From positions 1-64,000 of the forward strand of contig NZ_JAMOHZ010000005.1 in the NCBI RefSeq assembly GCF_024448715.1: a stretch of DNA of 64,000 nt. The letters run 5' to 3'. Source of the stretch: Stutzerimonas stutzeri (GTDB lineage: Bacteria; Pseudomonadota; Gammaproteobacteria; Pseudomonadales; Pseudomonadaceae). Positions 1 to 7,762 of this stretch are shown piece by piece; positions within the stretch are counted from its first letter, which is position 1; the number at the start of each line of letters is the position of its first letter. The notes below the pieces were generated by a model, which ran no database searches, was not told where the DNA came from, and saw only the letters and a program-made list of their open reading frames with translations. The position numbers and the translations under genes were made by a program.

Positions 1-4
1 ACTT

Positions 5-985
5 TTACGAGCCACTTCTATTCCTCACTTGCATGTTAGCTTCGACCATCCCCTTCACAACGTCAGGCATAGTATATCTAGCCTTCCAACCCAGCTGCCG
101 TTCTGCTTTTGACGGATTAGCATTGCTTACAACTAAATCGGTAGGTCTGAAAATACTCTCATCTATACGAACATGCTCCTTCCAGTCTAGACCGAGATAC
201 CTAAAGGCCTCGGCGACAAATTGCTCCAAAGTCGCCGACGTCCCGGTTGCAACAACAAAATCTTCTGGACTATCTTGCTGAAGCATCAACCACATAGCCT
301 CAACATATTCAGGCGCCCACCCCCAATCACGGCGAATGTCGACTCGCCCTAAGTGCAGTAAGTCCTCAGCCCCAGAAACTATCCCACAAGCGGCAGCAAC
401 AATCTTCTGGGTTACAAACCTAGCCGGTCTGAGTGGCGATTCATGGTTAAATAAAATTCCGGTACAGGCGAAAACACCGTAAGTCTCTCGATAGCTTTTA
501 ACCAACCAATAAGCTGAGGCTTTTGCTACCGCATAAGGGCTTGAAGGACGCAAGGCCGTAGTCTCAACAGCAGGCGCCCCACAAGTACTACCGAAAGTTT
601 CACTTGAACCAGCAGCATACAACCGCACCGGCCGATCAAACATACGACAGGCCTCAAGAACATTGAGGACTCCTATCGTGACCCCCTTAACAGTCTCTGC
701 AGGTAATTCAAAAGACAAACCTACCGAGGACTGTCCAGCTAAGTAATATATTTCATCCGGGCAACTCGATCTTAGCGCCATAAATACGCTTCTAAAGTCC
801 TCTGGATCCATAGAAATCTTATTTACGATTGATGAATCAATTCCAATTTTATTCCAATTAGAGAACGACGCAGCTTGAGCATCCCGCGAGGTAGCCCAAA
901 CCGTATAATTTTTACGGAGCAACAAATCTACCAAATATGTTCCATCTTGGCCCGCGGCTCCGCAGACTAAAGCAACCTTGCTCAT
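5..985 (-). CDS. gmd: GDP-mannose 4,6-dehydratase family protein
   Basis: Short-chain dehydratase of 326 residues that should convert GDP-D-mannose to GDP-4-dehydro-6-deoxy-D-mannose, the entry step to GDP-rhamnose, GDP-fucose or related sugars. The N-terminal NAD(P)-binding motif is the Gmd-type GAAGQDGTYL. The catalytic region shows AAGSSETFG followed by SPYAVAKASAYW (the YxxxK pair). FNHESPLRPARFVTQKI and RRDWGWAPEYVEAMW match Gmd signatures. It is somewhat shorter than typical Gmd (about 340-370 residues). Its start lies 1 bp after the stop of the upstream GT4 gene, so both are in one operon. It is the last gene of the cluster inside the window; the enzyme using its product must lie beyond position 1. 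Base composition is more AT-rich than the housekeeping genes. A related SDR sugar dehydratase is the main alternative. Confidence 0.85.
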   Translation of the reverse strand: MSKVALVCGAAGQDGTYLVDLLLRKNYTVWATSRDAQAASFSNWNKIGIDSSIVNKISMDPEDFRSVFMALRSSCPDEIYYLAGQSSVGLSFELPAETVKGVTIGVLNVLEACRMFDRPVRLYAAGSSETFGSTCGAPAVETTALRPSSPYAVAKASAYWLVKSYRETYGVFACTGILFNHESPLRPARFVTQKIVAAACGIVSGAEDLLHLGRVDIRRDWGWAPEYVEAMWLMLQQDSPEDFVVATGTSATLEQFVAEAFRYLGLDWKEHVRIDESIFRPTDLVVSNANPSKAERQLGWKARYTMPDVVKGMVEANMQVRNRSGS

Positions 986-986
986 C

Positions 987-2081
987 TTAACCTCGGACCT
1001 TCTCGTAAACTGAAAGCGTATCAGCTGCGCAGCCCTGCCACGTGAAACGCTTCAATCGCTCTTTACCACAAGCGATCAGCGACGACCTTCGCTCATCGTC
1101 AAATAGAACCCCTTCGAGGCTAGCCAATAGGTGTTCTGGGCAATCAGGCGTAAAGTACTCGCCTGCATCCCCAACAACCTCCGGCATGGAACTGGAGTGA
1201 CTTACAACCACAGGACATCCGTAAGCCATAGCCTCTAACGGGGGCAAACCGAACCCCTCATATTTGGACGGATATACAAACGCACTAGCATTTGCGTAAA
1301 CCGATGCCAAATCCGAATCACTCCCACCAACATGAACCACACCCGCCGAAATACCGAGATCGTAAAGAGTCCCTTGTTCGGCAGAAGTAAACACTCCGCC
1401 ACCAAAGCAAACTAAATTGTAATCCGCCTTCAACCGTTCGGACATTGAAAACGCTCTAACCAAACAATGAAAATTTTTATATCCAGCTCTCTGCCCTACA
1501 AAAAGAATATAAGGTTTTTGGCCGGTCGATACCTGCCCAGAACCATAGGCCTTAGCCGGATCCACCCCCAAATAAACCACAGAAACCTTTTGGGGATCCA
1601 CGTCAAAAAAATAAATTAAATCCTGGCGGGTGTTTTCGGATATACAAATTATATGATCCGCCCGTTGAATGGCCCTTCTTTTGTGTCTTGCAGCACCAAA
1701 GCGAGAAAATTCGGAAGGGAATAGCTCATGAACCATATCATAAACTGTCAGCACGACAGGCAGGTTATGCCCCCCCATACCGTCTGAGGAAAAATACGTT
1801 TCATGCAATAGGTCGGGCTTATATTTCCGTAAAGATAGCGAGGCGGCCAAGCGGTTGATCGGATGGGAGAATCTCAAAAGCTTCGAAAGACCACCATCAA
1901 CCTTCCTTCCATTAACCACACCTGCAGGCAACTGTGACATGTATTCGTTGCAATGTAGAGGGGCAAATATCCCAACGTCATTTCCAGCTATAGCCAGAGC
2001 ATCAGCAAGTCGAACATAGTATCTTGATATCCCCCCGTACGCTTGTAAACTAAATATTTGGTAGTCAAATGCGATACGCAA
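987..2081 (-). CDS. GT4 family glycosyltransferase
   Basis: GT-B fold retaining glycosyltransferase of about 364 residues that probably adds a nucleotide-activated hexose, possibly mannose or a GDP-sugar, to the lipid-linked O-unit on the cytoplasmic face. Seen in the protein: an N-terminal acceptor domain with QAYGGISRYY, the donor domain starting near YILFVGQRAGYKNFHCLVRAF, and the family hallmark YPSKYEGFGLPPLEAMAYGCPVV, containing the E-x7-E donor-binding motif. The start is uncertain because no ATG is near. I chose TTG at 2081, which follows a GGAGG box by 5 nt; a TTG at 2093 in the same frame is possible. The gene overlaps the end of the wzy gene by 17 bp. Sugar specificity cannot be read from the sequence. 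Confidence 0.85.
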   Translation of the reverse strand: MRIAFDYQIFSLQAYGGISRYYVRLADALAIAGNDVGIFAPLHCNEYMSQLPAGVVNGRKVDGGLSKLLRFSHPINRLAASLSLRKYKPDLLHETYFSSDGMGGHNLPVVLTVYDMVHELFPSEFSRFGAARHKRRAIQRADHIICISENTRQDLIYFFDVDPQKVSVVYLGVDPAKAYGSGQVSTGQKPYILFVGQRAGYKNFHCLVRAFSMSERLKADYNLVCFGGGVFTSAEQGTLYDLGISAGVVHVGGSDSDLASVYANASAFVYPSKYEGFGLPPLEAMAYGCPVVVSHSSSMPEVVGDAGEYFTPDCPEHLLASLEGVLFDDERRSSLIACGKERLKRFTWQGCAADTLSVYEKVRG

Positions 2082-3309
2082 CGGAGCCTCCAAAAGGCTT
2101 AAACCTTCTAAAACTTAAAAGAGACACAATAAAAATGTATAGCGATGGAGAAAAATAGCCATAACCTCGAAAGAAAAATTCGACAAAATAACCCAACACC
2201 AACCCACCCAAAAGCACTGCCTTTTTTGAAAAAATACTCAAACTAAGCTCGGAGCTAAGCTCGGAGCTAATCGCGCCACACATAAATACAAACCTAACTA
2301 CCCAGATAACATAACCGATAGAAAAAATTAAACCCAGCACACCTAGCTCGCCGATCATCTTAGCCGCGAGAAACCCGCCACTAGATATATTCATGTATTT
2401 TCCAGCTAGCACGAGGATTCGGTTAGAAAATTCGCCCAACTCAGCATGCGAACCGAGCATTTGAATGCCAACCCCGACTCCCGAGCTGCCAATAAAATTG
2501 TTGTAAGCCAACTCCCAGCCCTGCAGCCATACTAAAGTCGTAATATTTCTTGCCTCTGAAAAATCTAAGCGGCTAGAAAAATAATCGGAAACCCCCATCA
2601 AGTAGATAACGAGCGCACTAACGAATATGGATAAAAAAACCAAAGCCGCTAGCAATCGAGCGGGAGGTAAAATCAACACCCGACAAAACAGGGCCAACAC
2701 AGTAAACAAAACACAAGTCAGGCTCGGAAAGAAAAGACTAAATACCAACAAATTAAATAGCATATAAGCAAAAAAATAGCGGGAGCAGACTAGCGAAGCA
2801 GCAACCACAAACTGTCCGTAAGTTAAAGCAAAAATGCTAGGCTCAGAAAACGGAAGCGGGAAAAGTATTTTTCTTGAGTCCATCCCAAGAATAGATACAG
2901 CAATTATGTTGCAGTAAGCAAGAAGCCCCATACAGTGAATTACTTTCCGAAGTGCCGCCTCTAGCACCTCATATCGCACGTCAGCAACAAAACGAACAGT
3001 CACAGGGAGAGTTAAAGAAATCATAGACAAAACGAGGCCACTAAGTGCCATTCCGTCTTCTCTATCAAAAAAACTAAAAACCGAAAGGCAAACTAGAGCG
3101 AACCCAAACAGCAAAGCAAGGACAACATCAGATACAAAAACCACTCTTAAGCGTATTAGGCATACCGCACTAACCAATGGCACTGCTACTACCAGCCCGG
3201 CCGCAAGAGAACTAGTCCCTATAAAAACGTATACCAGCGAGGGGATAACACAGAGCGCGAGAACACAGCATCCCAAGAACAGTTCGTCGTTTACCCGTGC
3301 ACCACTCAT
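2065..3309 (-). CDS. wzy: O-antigen polymerase (Wzy-like integral membrane protein)
   Basis: Very hydrophobic protein of about 414 residues with roughly ten or more membrane segments and a large periplasmic loop in the second half (around the region with SGVGVGIQMLGSHAELGEFSNR), which fits the topology of Wzy/O-antigen ligase-type proteins. Wzy joins undecaprenyl-linked repeat units in the periplasm. Sequence conservation in this family is poor, so the call rests on topology and on position in a cluster that also has wzx and wzz. An upstream in-frame ATG at 3378 would overlap the preceding gene by 67 bp; the ATG at 3309 lies 2 bp after that gene's stop and is preferred. The gene is markedly AT-rich. 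Confidence 0.72.
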   Translation of the reverse strand: MSGARVNDELFLGCCVLALCVIPSLVYVFIGTSSLAAGLVVAVPLVSAVCLIRLRVVFVSDVVLALLFGFALVCLSVFSFFDREDGMALSGLVLSMISLTLPVTVRFVADVRYEVLEAALRKVIHCMGLLAYCNIIAVSILGMDSRKILFPLPFSEPSIFALTYGQFVVAASLVCSRYFFAYMLFNLLVFSLFFPSLTCVLFTVLALFCRVLILPPARLLAALVFLSIFVSALVIYLMGVSDYFSSRLDFSEARNITTLVWLQGWELAYNNFIGSSGVGVGIQMLGSHAELGEFSNRILVLAGKYMNISSGGFLAAKMIGELGVLGLIFSIGYVIWVVRFVFMCGAISSELSSELSLSIFSKKAVLLGGLVLGYFVEFFFRGYGYFSPSLYIFIVSLLSFRRFKPFGGSVAYRI

Positions 3310-3311
3310 CA

Positions 3312-4658
3312 CTAGCGCATTCTTAAAATGCTGAGAAATGCGTCGGAAACGATTTGGATGTTTCCACTCTCCATACACTTTAAATTTGAGGCCGGATCAC
3401 TAATAATACCAGGAAAAATTTTGTTAGAAAGCCAAGCACTGAAATCTCCTTCACCCTCACAATCCATTGCCTCGATGAGTTCACTGACGTTATATCTTTG
3501 CATATCAGCAAGCGTAATTTGTCGACAAAGATTTAGACGGTTAAAAAAACATGGAGCAAAAGTAAATGAAGGCCGACCAAGCAAAGCGGCCTCATATGCG
3601 GCAGTGCCAGAGACAGTAAAGACGGCCCGGCAACCATTTATTATAGCGTAAGAATCCTCCTGCTCATGAACCAAGTACACTCCTTCAAGGCGTGAGATTT
3701 TCCTATAAAAGCTATATCCCCTATCGCCGACTGCATTACTATGCTCTTTTACCAATAGGCTCCATCCATCAGGTAGTCCTCTCCAAATATTTAGTACATT
3801 CAGATACTGATCATCGTAATATCTACCAATAACATCTATCGAAGCCTCTGGCTGTTTATGCAAAGGATAAATTACGTAATTCGCTTTCACTTCTTCAGGC
3901 AAGTCTCCATAACGAAACCTTCTCTGAAATAAATATGACACTCGATTTATCTCAATTATCAAATTATTTTTCAACTTCAATAGTTTTGATTGAAATTTAG
4001 TTCCATTCTCCTTTTCATCATTCAAACCAAATATAAAGCTGCCGACTTTTTTCAGCCTAGCCGATAACGTAAATGATTTTTTTAGTACTTCATTATTTAA
4101 TACCAAATACTCAGGTTTTTTTGCTTCCACGACAAAATGTCTAGCCTCACTGCCGAGCACTTCAAATAGCACTGACTGGGTTTCATTATTAAAGAAACCG
4201 AAATAGTTATCAGGGATCCGGACAGTATGAGGGTTCAAATAAGTGCATTTCAGTCTAGGCACTTGCAATGTAAGCCTTAGGGCTATTAATTCATGAGCCC
4301 AAGTCACCTCACCAAAAACAAACCTAATATTATGGTTGCTGATGAACTTGTAGAGCAGGGCTTGGACCCCCCGCAAATACTGCTTAGCCCATCCCTGCTG
4401 TACGCGAAGCGACCTATCGCTTTGGATTATCTCATTTAGCTTAAGATCTGGCATATTGATTTCATCAGCCTCTAACAAAGAGACTGTTCGATCTAGAAAT
4501 AAAACCCGATTTTCTCCAAACCTCTGCGACAAGTGATCACTTATTGCTGGGCTAACCGTAACCCAATAAACGGAATAACCTTGTGCAATTAGCGTTTCCG
4601 CAATCAGCTCAAAAAAACTGGTCTTAACTTGGTTTGCCACAAAAGCTATATTTTTCAT
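3312..4658 (-). CDS. Putative GT-B type glycosyltransferase, capsule-synthesis-like
   Basis: Protein of 448 residues with no function I can name. The N-terminus (NIAFVANQVKTSFFELIAETL) looks like a Rossmann-type acceptor domain. The C-terminal half contains YVIYPLHKQPEASIDV, then LLVKEHSNAVGDRGYSFYR, and AVFTVSGTAAYEAALLGRPS. This order (LHxQPE, KxH, SGTxxxEAxxxGxP) is the pattern of the capsule polysaccharide biosynthesis superfamily that includes KpsS/KpsC-like and other nonulosonate or Kdo transferases. It sits in a pseudaminic-acid cluster that otherwise shows only one obvious glycosyltransferase, so a role in adding the nonulosonic acid is an attractive inference but not shown. It is the most AT-rich gene of the window, with codon use unlike the housekeeping genes. 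No signal peptide or membrane segment is apparent. Confidence 0.6.
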   Translation of the reverse strand: MKNIAFVANQVKTSFFELIAETLIAQGYSVYWVTVSPAISDHLSQRFGENRVLFLDRTVSLLEADEINMPDLKLNEIIQSDRSLRVQQGWAKQYLRGVQALLYKFISNHNIRFVFGEVTWAHELIALRLTLQVPRLKCTYLNPHTVRIPDNYFGFFNNETQSVLFEVLGSEARHFVVEAKKPEYLVLNNEVLKKSFTLSARLKKVGSFIFGLNDEKENGTKFQSKLLKLKNNLIIEINRVSYLFQRRFRYGDLPEEVKANYVIYPLHKQPEASIDVIGRYYDDQYLNVLNIWRGLPDGWSLLVKEHSNAVGDRGYSFYRKISRLEGVYLVHEQEDSYAIINGCRAVFTVSGTAAYEAALLGRPSFTFAPCFFNRLNLCRQITLADMQRYNVSELIEAMDCEGEGDFSAWLSNKIFPGIISDPASNLKCMESGNIQIVSDAFLSILRMR

Positions 4659-4699
4659 CCCACACCGCTAGGTTTCTAGGTTAAGCTAACCCAAGTACA

Positions 4700-5368
4700 T
4701 TATCGCACTATCCTTACAACTTTAAACGCCTCAGCAAAAAGGACGCCGACACACATGCCGCGAAAGCCAGCGAGCGCCCTTACATTTTCTCGGCTTCGAG
4801 AATGCGGCGCCGCTCTCATCTCCATATGATAACAATCTATAGATTTCATTTTCTCACTAAAATAATCACTGATATCCATATAGCAGTCCGGCTGAAACGT
4901 TGTATGGCTTGGCATCCATTCCGTGCTTGATAAAACCTCGAAGGCGTAAATTTCCTTCACAGATGAGCCGGGGACCGGTCGGCATGCTGTCAATGTAGCT
5001 TCATGTGCAATTCGGTGATCTACGTTGAGATCGTTATGATTATGCGTATAGATAATCTCTGGACAAGTTTTCTCAACTATTACTTCTAATGCTTTCACCA
5101 CATCAAGTAGCGGCACACTATCCATGCGGTTATCGGGGAAGCCTAAAAAAAACACAGTCGATATACCGAGAACCTTGTGAGAAGCACTTGCAGCGGCCTC
5201 CCGCGCAGCATGTTCTTCTGGGCTGGCCCCTATCCGCGAGGTAACACCGTCGGCTAGGAATACGGCGTGAACCACATCCCCTTCAGCTACATGCCGGGCG
5301 ATAGTTCCACCACAACCAAGCGCTTCATCGTCGGAATGGGCTGCAACAACCAGAACAGTTTTATTCAT
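4700..5368 (-). CDS. PIG-L family deacetylase
   Basis: Zn-dependent N-deacetylase-like protein of 222 residues. The metal-binding motif HSDDEALGCGG (the AHPDD motif of the LmbE/PIG-L family) is at residues 11-21, and the third ligand region HNDLNVDHRIAH is near residue 115. Members remove acetyl groups from N-acetylated amino sugars or related compounds. The start overlaps the end of pseI by 8 bp, so it is co-translated with the pseudaminic-acid genes. This suggests it trims an N-acyl group on a sugar intermediate or on the finished glycan; the substrate is not known. Active-site residues look intact. Confidence 0.8.
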   Translation of the reverse strand: MNKTVLVVAAHSDDEALGCGGTIARHVAEGDVVHAVFLADGVTSRIGASPEEHAAREAAASASHKVLGISTVFFLGFPDNRMDSVPLLDVVKALEVIVEKTCPEIIYTHNHNDLNVDHRIAHEATLTACRPVPGSSVKEIYAFEVLSSTEWMPSHTTFQPDCYMDISDYFSEKMKSIDCYHMEMRAAPHSRSRENVRALAGFRGMCVGVLFAEAFKVVRIVR

Positions 5369-6407
5369 CGATCAAGTCCCAGCTGGTCGCGGTTCCGCGA
5401 GCGATATCCTTGCTAACACGACTGCCGATTAGCTGATCGTAGTGCTTGGGCGGCAGCCCGAAGCCAGGCCTGATACGGCGGATATGCGAGGAAGTGATGA
5501 TTTCACCCGCTCTAATGTCTTGAACAAAGTACACAGAGCGACGGAAATGCTTGTTACCCTCTTCCGCCTTCTGCCGTTCGAACCCTGGTTCTCCCAAAGC
5601 GGACCATGCATCGAATGCATCTTGGCATAACCGTTTGAGTTCATTCGCTTCAATAGAGAATTCGCTATCCGGCCCCTTGTCGTTACGGCTGAGCGTGAAG
5701 TGTTTTTCTATCACGCAAGCACCGAGGGCAACTGCGGCAACGGAAGCTGTCGTGCCCAAGGTATGGTCGGAAAGCCCTGGAATCGTTTCAAAGCGCTCAG
5801 CCAAACGGGGCATCTGTAGCAGGTTCGCCTGGTCCATTGGGGCGGGATAGCTGCTGATGCAATGGAGGAGAATCAGATTCTTGCATCCCGCTTGCCGAGC
5901 AGTGGCAACCGCTTCCGAAATTTCCGCTTCGGTACACATGCCGGTAGACATGATCATAGGTTTGCCTTTACTAGCCACGTAACGGATGAGAGGCAAGTCG
6001 GTTGCCTCGAAGGAAGCTATTTTGTAGGCTGGCGCCTTCAACGATTCGAGCAGATCCACCGCCGATTCATCGAAGGGGGTAGAGAAAAGCGTGATCCCAA
6101 GGCGCTCTGCATAGTCGAAAATAGCCTTGTGCCACTCGAATGGTGTTTCGGCCCACTTATACAAGTCATACAGCTTGTAGCCGTCCCATAGTCCACCGTG
6201 AATCTGAAAATCCTCGCGGTCACAGTCGATGGTCATGGTGTCGGCGGTGTAGGTTTGGATCTTGATCGCATCAGCGCCACTTTCATGAGCGGCCTTGATA
6301 GTCTTAAACGCACGTTCGATAGATCCATTATGGTTGGCCGAGAGTTCCGCGATTATGTAAGGCGCGTAGCCCTTCCCAATTCTGCGACCATTAATTTCAG
6401 CAATCAT
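5361..6407 (-). CDS. pseI: Pseudaminic acid synthase
   Basis: NeuB-family enzyme of 348 residues that condenses a 2,4-di-N-acyl-6-deoxy-L-altrose with phosphoenolpyruvate to form pseudaminic acid. The TIM-barrel part has PYIIAELSANHNGS, GADAIKIQTYTADTMT and FSTPFDESAVDLLES. KIASFEATDLPLIRYV and IMSTGM are the PEP/sugar-binding strands, and GLSDHTLG plus VIEKHFTLSR are metal and substrate residues. The C-terminal SAF (antifreeze-like) domain begins around RRSVYFVQDIRAGE. PseI-type residues rather than sialic acid NeuB or legionaminic LegI are favoured by the surrounding pseB, pseC, pseG and pseF genes. The start overlaps the upstream formyltransferase-like gene by 11 bp. Confidence 0.93.
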   Translation of the reverse strand: MIAEINGRRIGKGYAPYIIAELSANHNGSIERAFKTIKAAHESGADAIKIQTYTADTMTIDCDREDFQIHGGLWDGYKLYDLYKWAETPFEWHKAIFDYAERLGITLFSTPFDESAVDLLESLKAPAYKIASFEATDLPLIRYVASKGKPMIMSTGMCTEAEISEAVATARQAGCKNLILLHCISSYPAPMDQANLLQMPRLAERFETIPGLSDHTLGTTASVAAVALGACVIEKHFTLSRNDKGPDSEFSIEANELKRLCQDAFDAWSALGEPGFERQKAEEGNKHFRRSVYFVQDIRAGEIITSSHIRRIRPGFGLPPKHYDQLIGSRVSKDIARGTATSWDLIDE

Positions 6408-7098
6408 TGTTTCTGCCTCGATTCGTTCTCTGGATTGTCACCTGAGCTGTGATTCGTCCGTCTTCGCGGTTCGCCGCGCGAAACTGCAGCCGAAAATCGC
6501 CATATTCGATAAAAGCATGGGGATAGCCATCAGCATCCAGCATACGGATCAGGTCATAGAGCTGATCCAGATCCGCATTCTGGGGTAATCGGCTCTGCTC
6601 TGGCACACGGCGGCGAAACAGCACGACCTCGCCGTCCTGCGGCATCGGCTCTGGCTCCACCGCAACCATCCAACGGATGATATCGGCGCTGAGCGCGCCG
6701 GCTCGGAGATAAATCTCTTGGGCCGAGCCGCTCAGCGGCATGTCGTGCTTGGCGTAGATAGGGCCAGCGTCCATGACTTCAACCATGCGTAGCGCAGTGA
6801 GTTTGGTAACGCTGTGGCCTGCGGCAATCAAGTTCTGCAACGGACTGCCGCCGCGGCCGTACGGCACGTCGGTCATGTGGAAGCAAACGCATTCGTATCG
6901 CTGCCATATGGTTTGCGGCACCAGCCAATTCCAATGCAAAAAAAATATGTAGCGGGGGTTTGCTTGCCTTACCGCAGCTAGCAGTTCATCGGGATGAGAC
7001 ACCCAAATCCACCGCGCGGGTATATCGTGCTCAAGCTGCTCAAAACAAGGACGGTGCCATTGCTTGCAACTGGCAAAAATATATTCGGGGCTGTTCAT
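6397..7098 (-). CDS. Formyltransferase-like protein (second of a pair)
   Basis: Protein of about 233 residues related to methionyl-tRNA/sugar N-formyltransferases. It shows VCFHMTDVPYGRGGSPLQNLI (His74 and the DxPxGRGGxP loop), EVMDAGPIY with Asp110, and a C-terminal segment DLDQLYDLIRMLDADGYPHAFIEYGDFRLQ typical of N-formyltransferases that act on amino sugars with N10-formyl-tetrahydrofolate. The usual Asn two residues before the catalytic His is replaced by Cys72. It sits between the other formyltransferase-like gene and pseI, exactly where an N-acylating step of the pathway would be expected; no PseH acetyltransferase is present. The start is uncertain: ATG 7098 lies 4 bp after the upstream stop, while ATG 7110 and 7167 overlap the upstream gene. 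Confidence 0.75.
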   Translation of the reverse strand: MNSPEYIFASCKQWHRPCFEQLEHDIPARWIWVSHPDELLAAVRQANPRYIFFLHWNWLVPQTIWQRYECVCFHMTDVPYGRGGSPLQNLIAAGHSVTKLTALRMVEVMDAGPIYAKHDMPLSGSAQEIYLRAGALSADIIRWMVAVEPEPMPQDGEVVLFRRRVPEQSRLPQNADLDQLYDLIRMLDADGYPHAFIEYGDFRLQFRAANREDGRITAQVTIQRTNRGRNNDC

Positions 7099-7102
7099 TT
7101 CA

Positions 7103-7762
7103 CTACTCATTGCCGGTAGGGCCGGCTTTGTGAATGTGCACGGCGTAGCGCTGCTCGTCGATTTCAAAATACGCTGGGTAGCGCTCGTTGTCCGCCACCC
7201 TCAATTGGGCAAATTGCTCACGCAGGCTCTTGTCTGGGTCAAGACGGCTGTCGGCAGGCCGCCGCCGCGGATAGTAACTTGGCGCGCCCTCTTGTCTGAC
7301 CGGGGATAGAGCTTCGTACTCGCGAACGAAACGCAGGCACATCTCCAAGGTTTTCTCGCCTTGTAGCGCTCGCCACTCGTTACACAGCTCGCTGCCGTCA
7401 AGCTCAACGCTATCACGAAGCCAGATGTCGCCTGCGTCTGCCTCGGTAGCGGCTTCTAACAGACAGATCGGAATGCTCCGCTTGCCTTCTAAGATTTGCC
7501 ACGTCATCGGAGCAAAGCCCCGTCCTTGAGGCAAGTCGCTTTCGTGCACGACCAGGTTATGTCTATTACGGCGTAACACATGTTCACCGACGATACGGGT
7601 ACAGCCAAGCATAAAAACGATCCAACCAGAACCGACTGCTTCGGCACAGCGAATCAATTCCGTGTCATGCCCTTGTTCTGTTAGCACGTGAACCAAACGT
7701 TGTGCATAAGGGACAATCCATGAATCATTATCCACGAGGACCGTAATACATTTATCAACCAT
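7103..7762 (-). CDS. Formyltransferase-like protein (first of a pair)
   Basis: Protein of 219 residues that aligns by eye with the neighbouring formyltransferase-like protein and with the Fmt/ArnA formyltransferase fold. The core is NLVVHESDLPQGRGFAP with His73, followed by EADAGDIW with Asp109, and the C-terminal part LREQFAQLRVADNERYPAYFEI resembles the tail of formyltransferases found with nonulosonic acid genes. The canonical Asn two residues before the His is Val71 here. It probably N-formylates the 4-amino group of the altrosamine intermediate (N-7 of pseudaminic acid); the division of labour with the second copy is unknown. It overlaps pseG by 8 bp and is 4 bp from the next start, so it is tightly coupled in the operon. 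Confidence 0.75.
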   Translation of the reverse strand: MVDKCITVLVDNDSWIVPYAQRLVHVLTEQGHDTELIRCAEAVGSGWIVFMLGCTRIVGEHVLRRNRHNLVVHESDLPQGRGFAPMTWQILEGKRSIPICLLEAATEADAGDIWLRDSVELDGSELCNEWRALQGEKTLEMCLRFVREYEALSPVRQEGAPSYYPRRRPADSRLDPDKSLREQFAQLRVADNERYPAYFEIDEQRYAVHIHKAGPTGNE

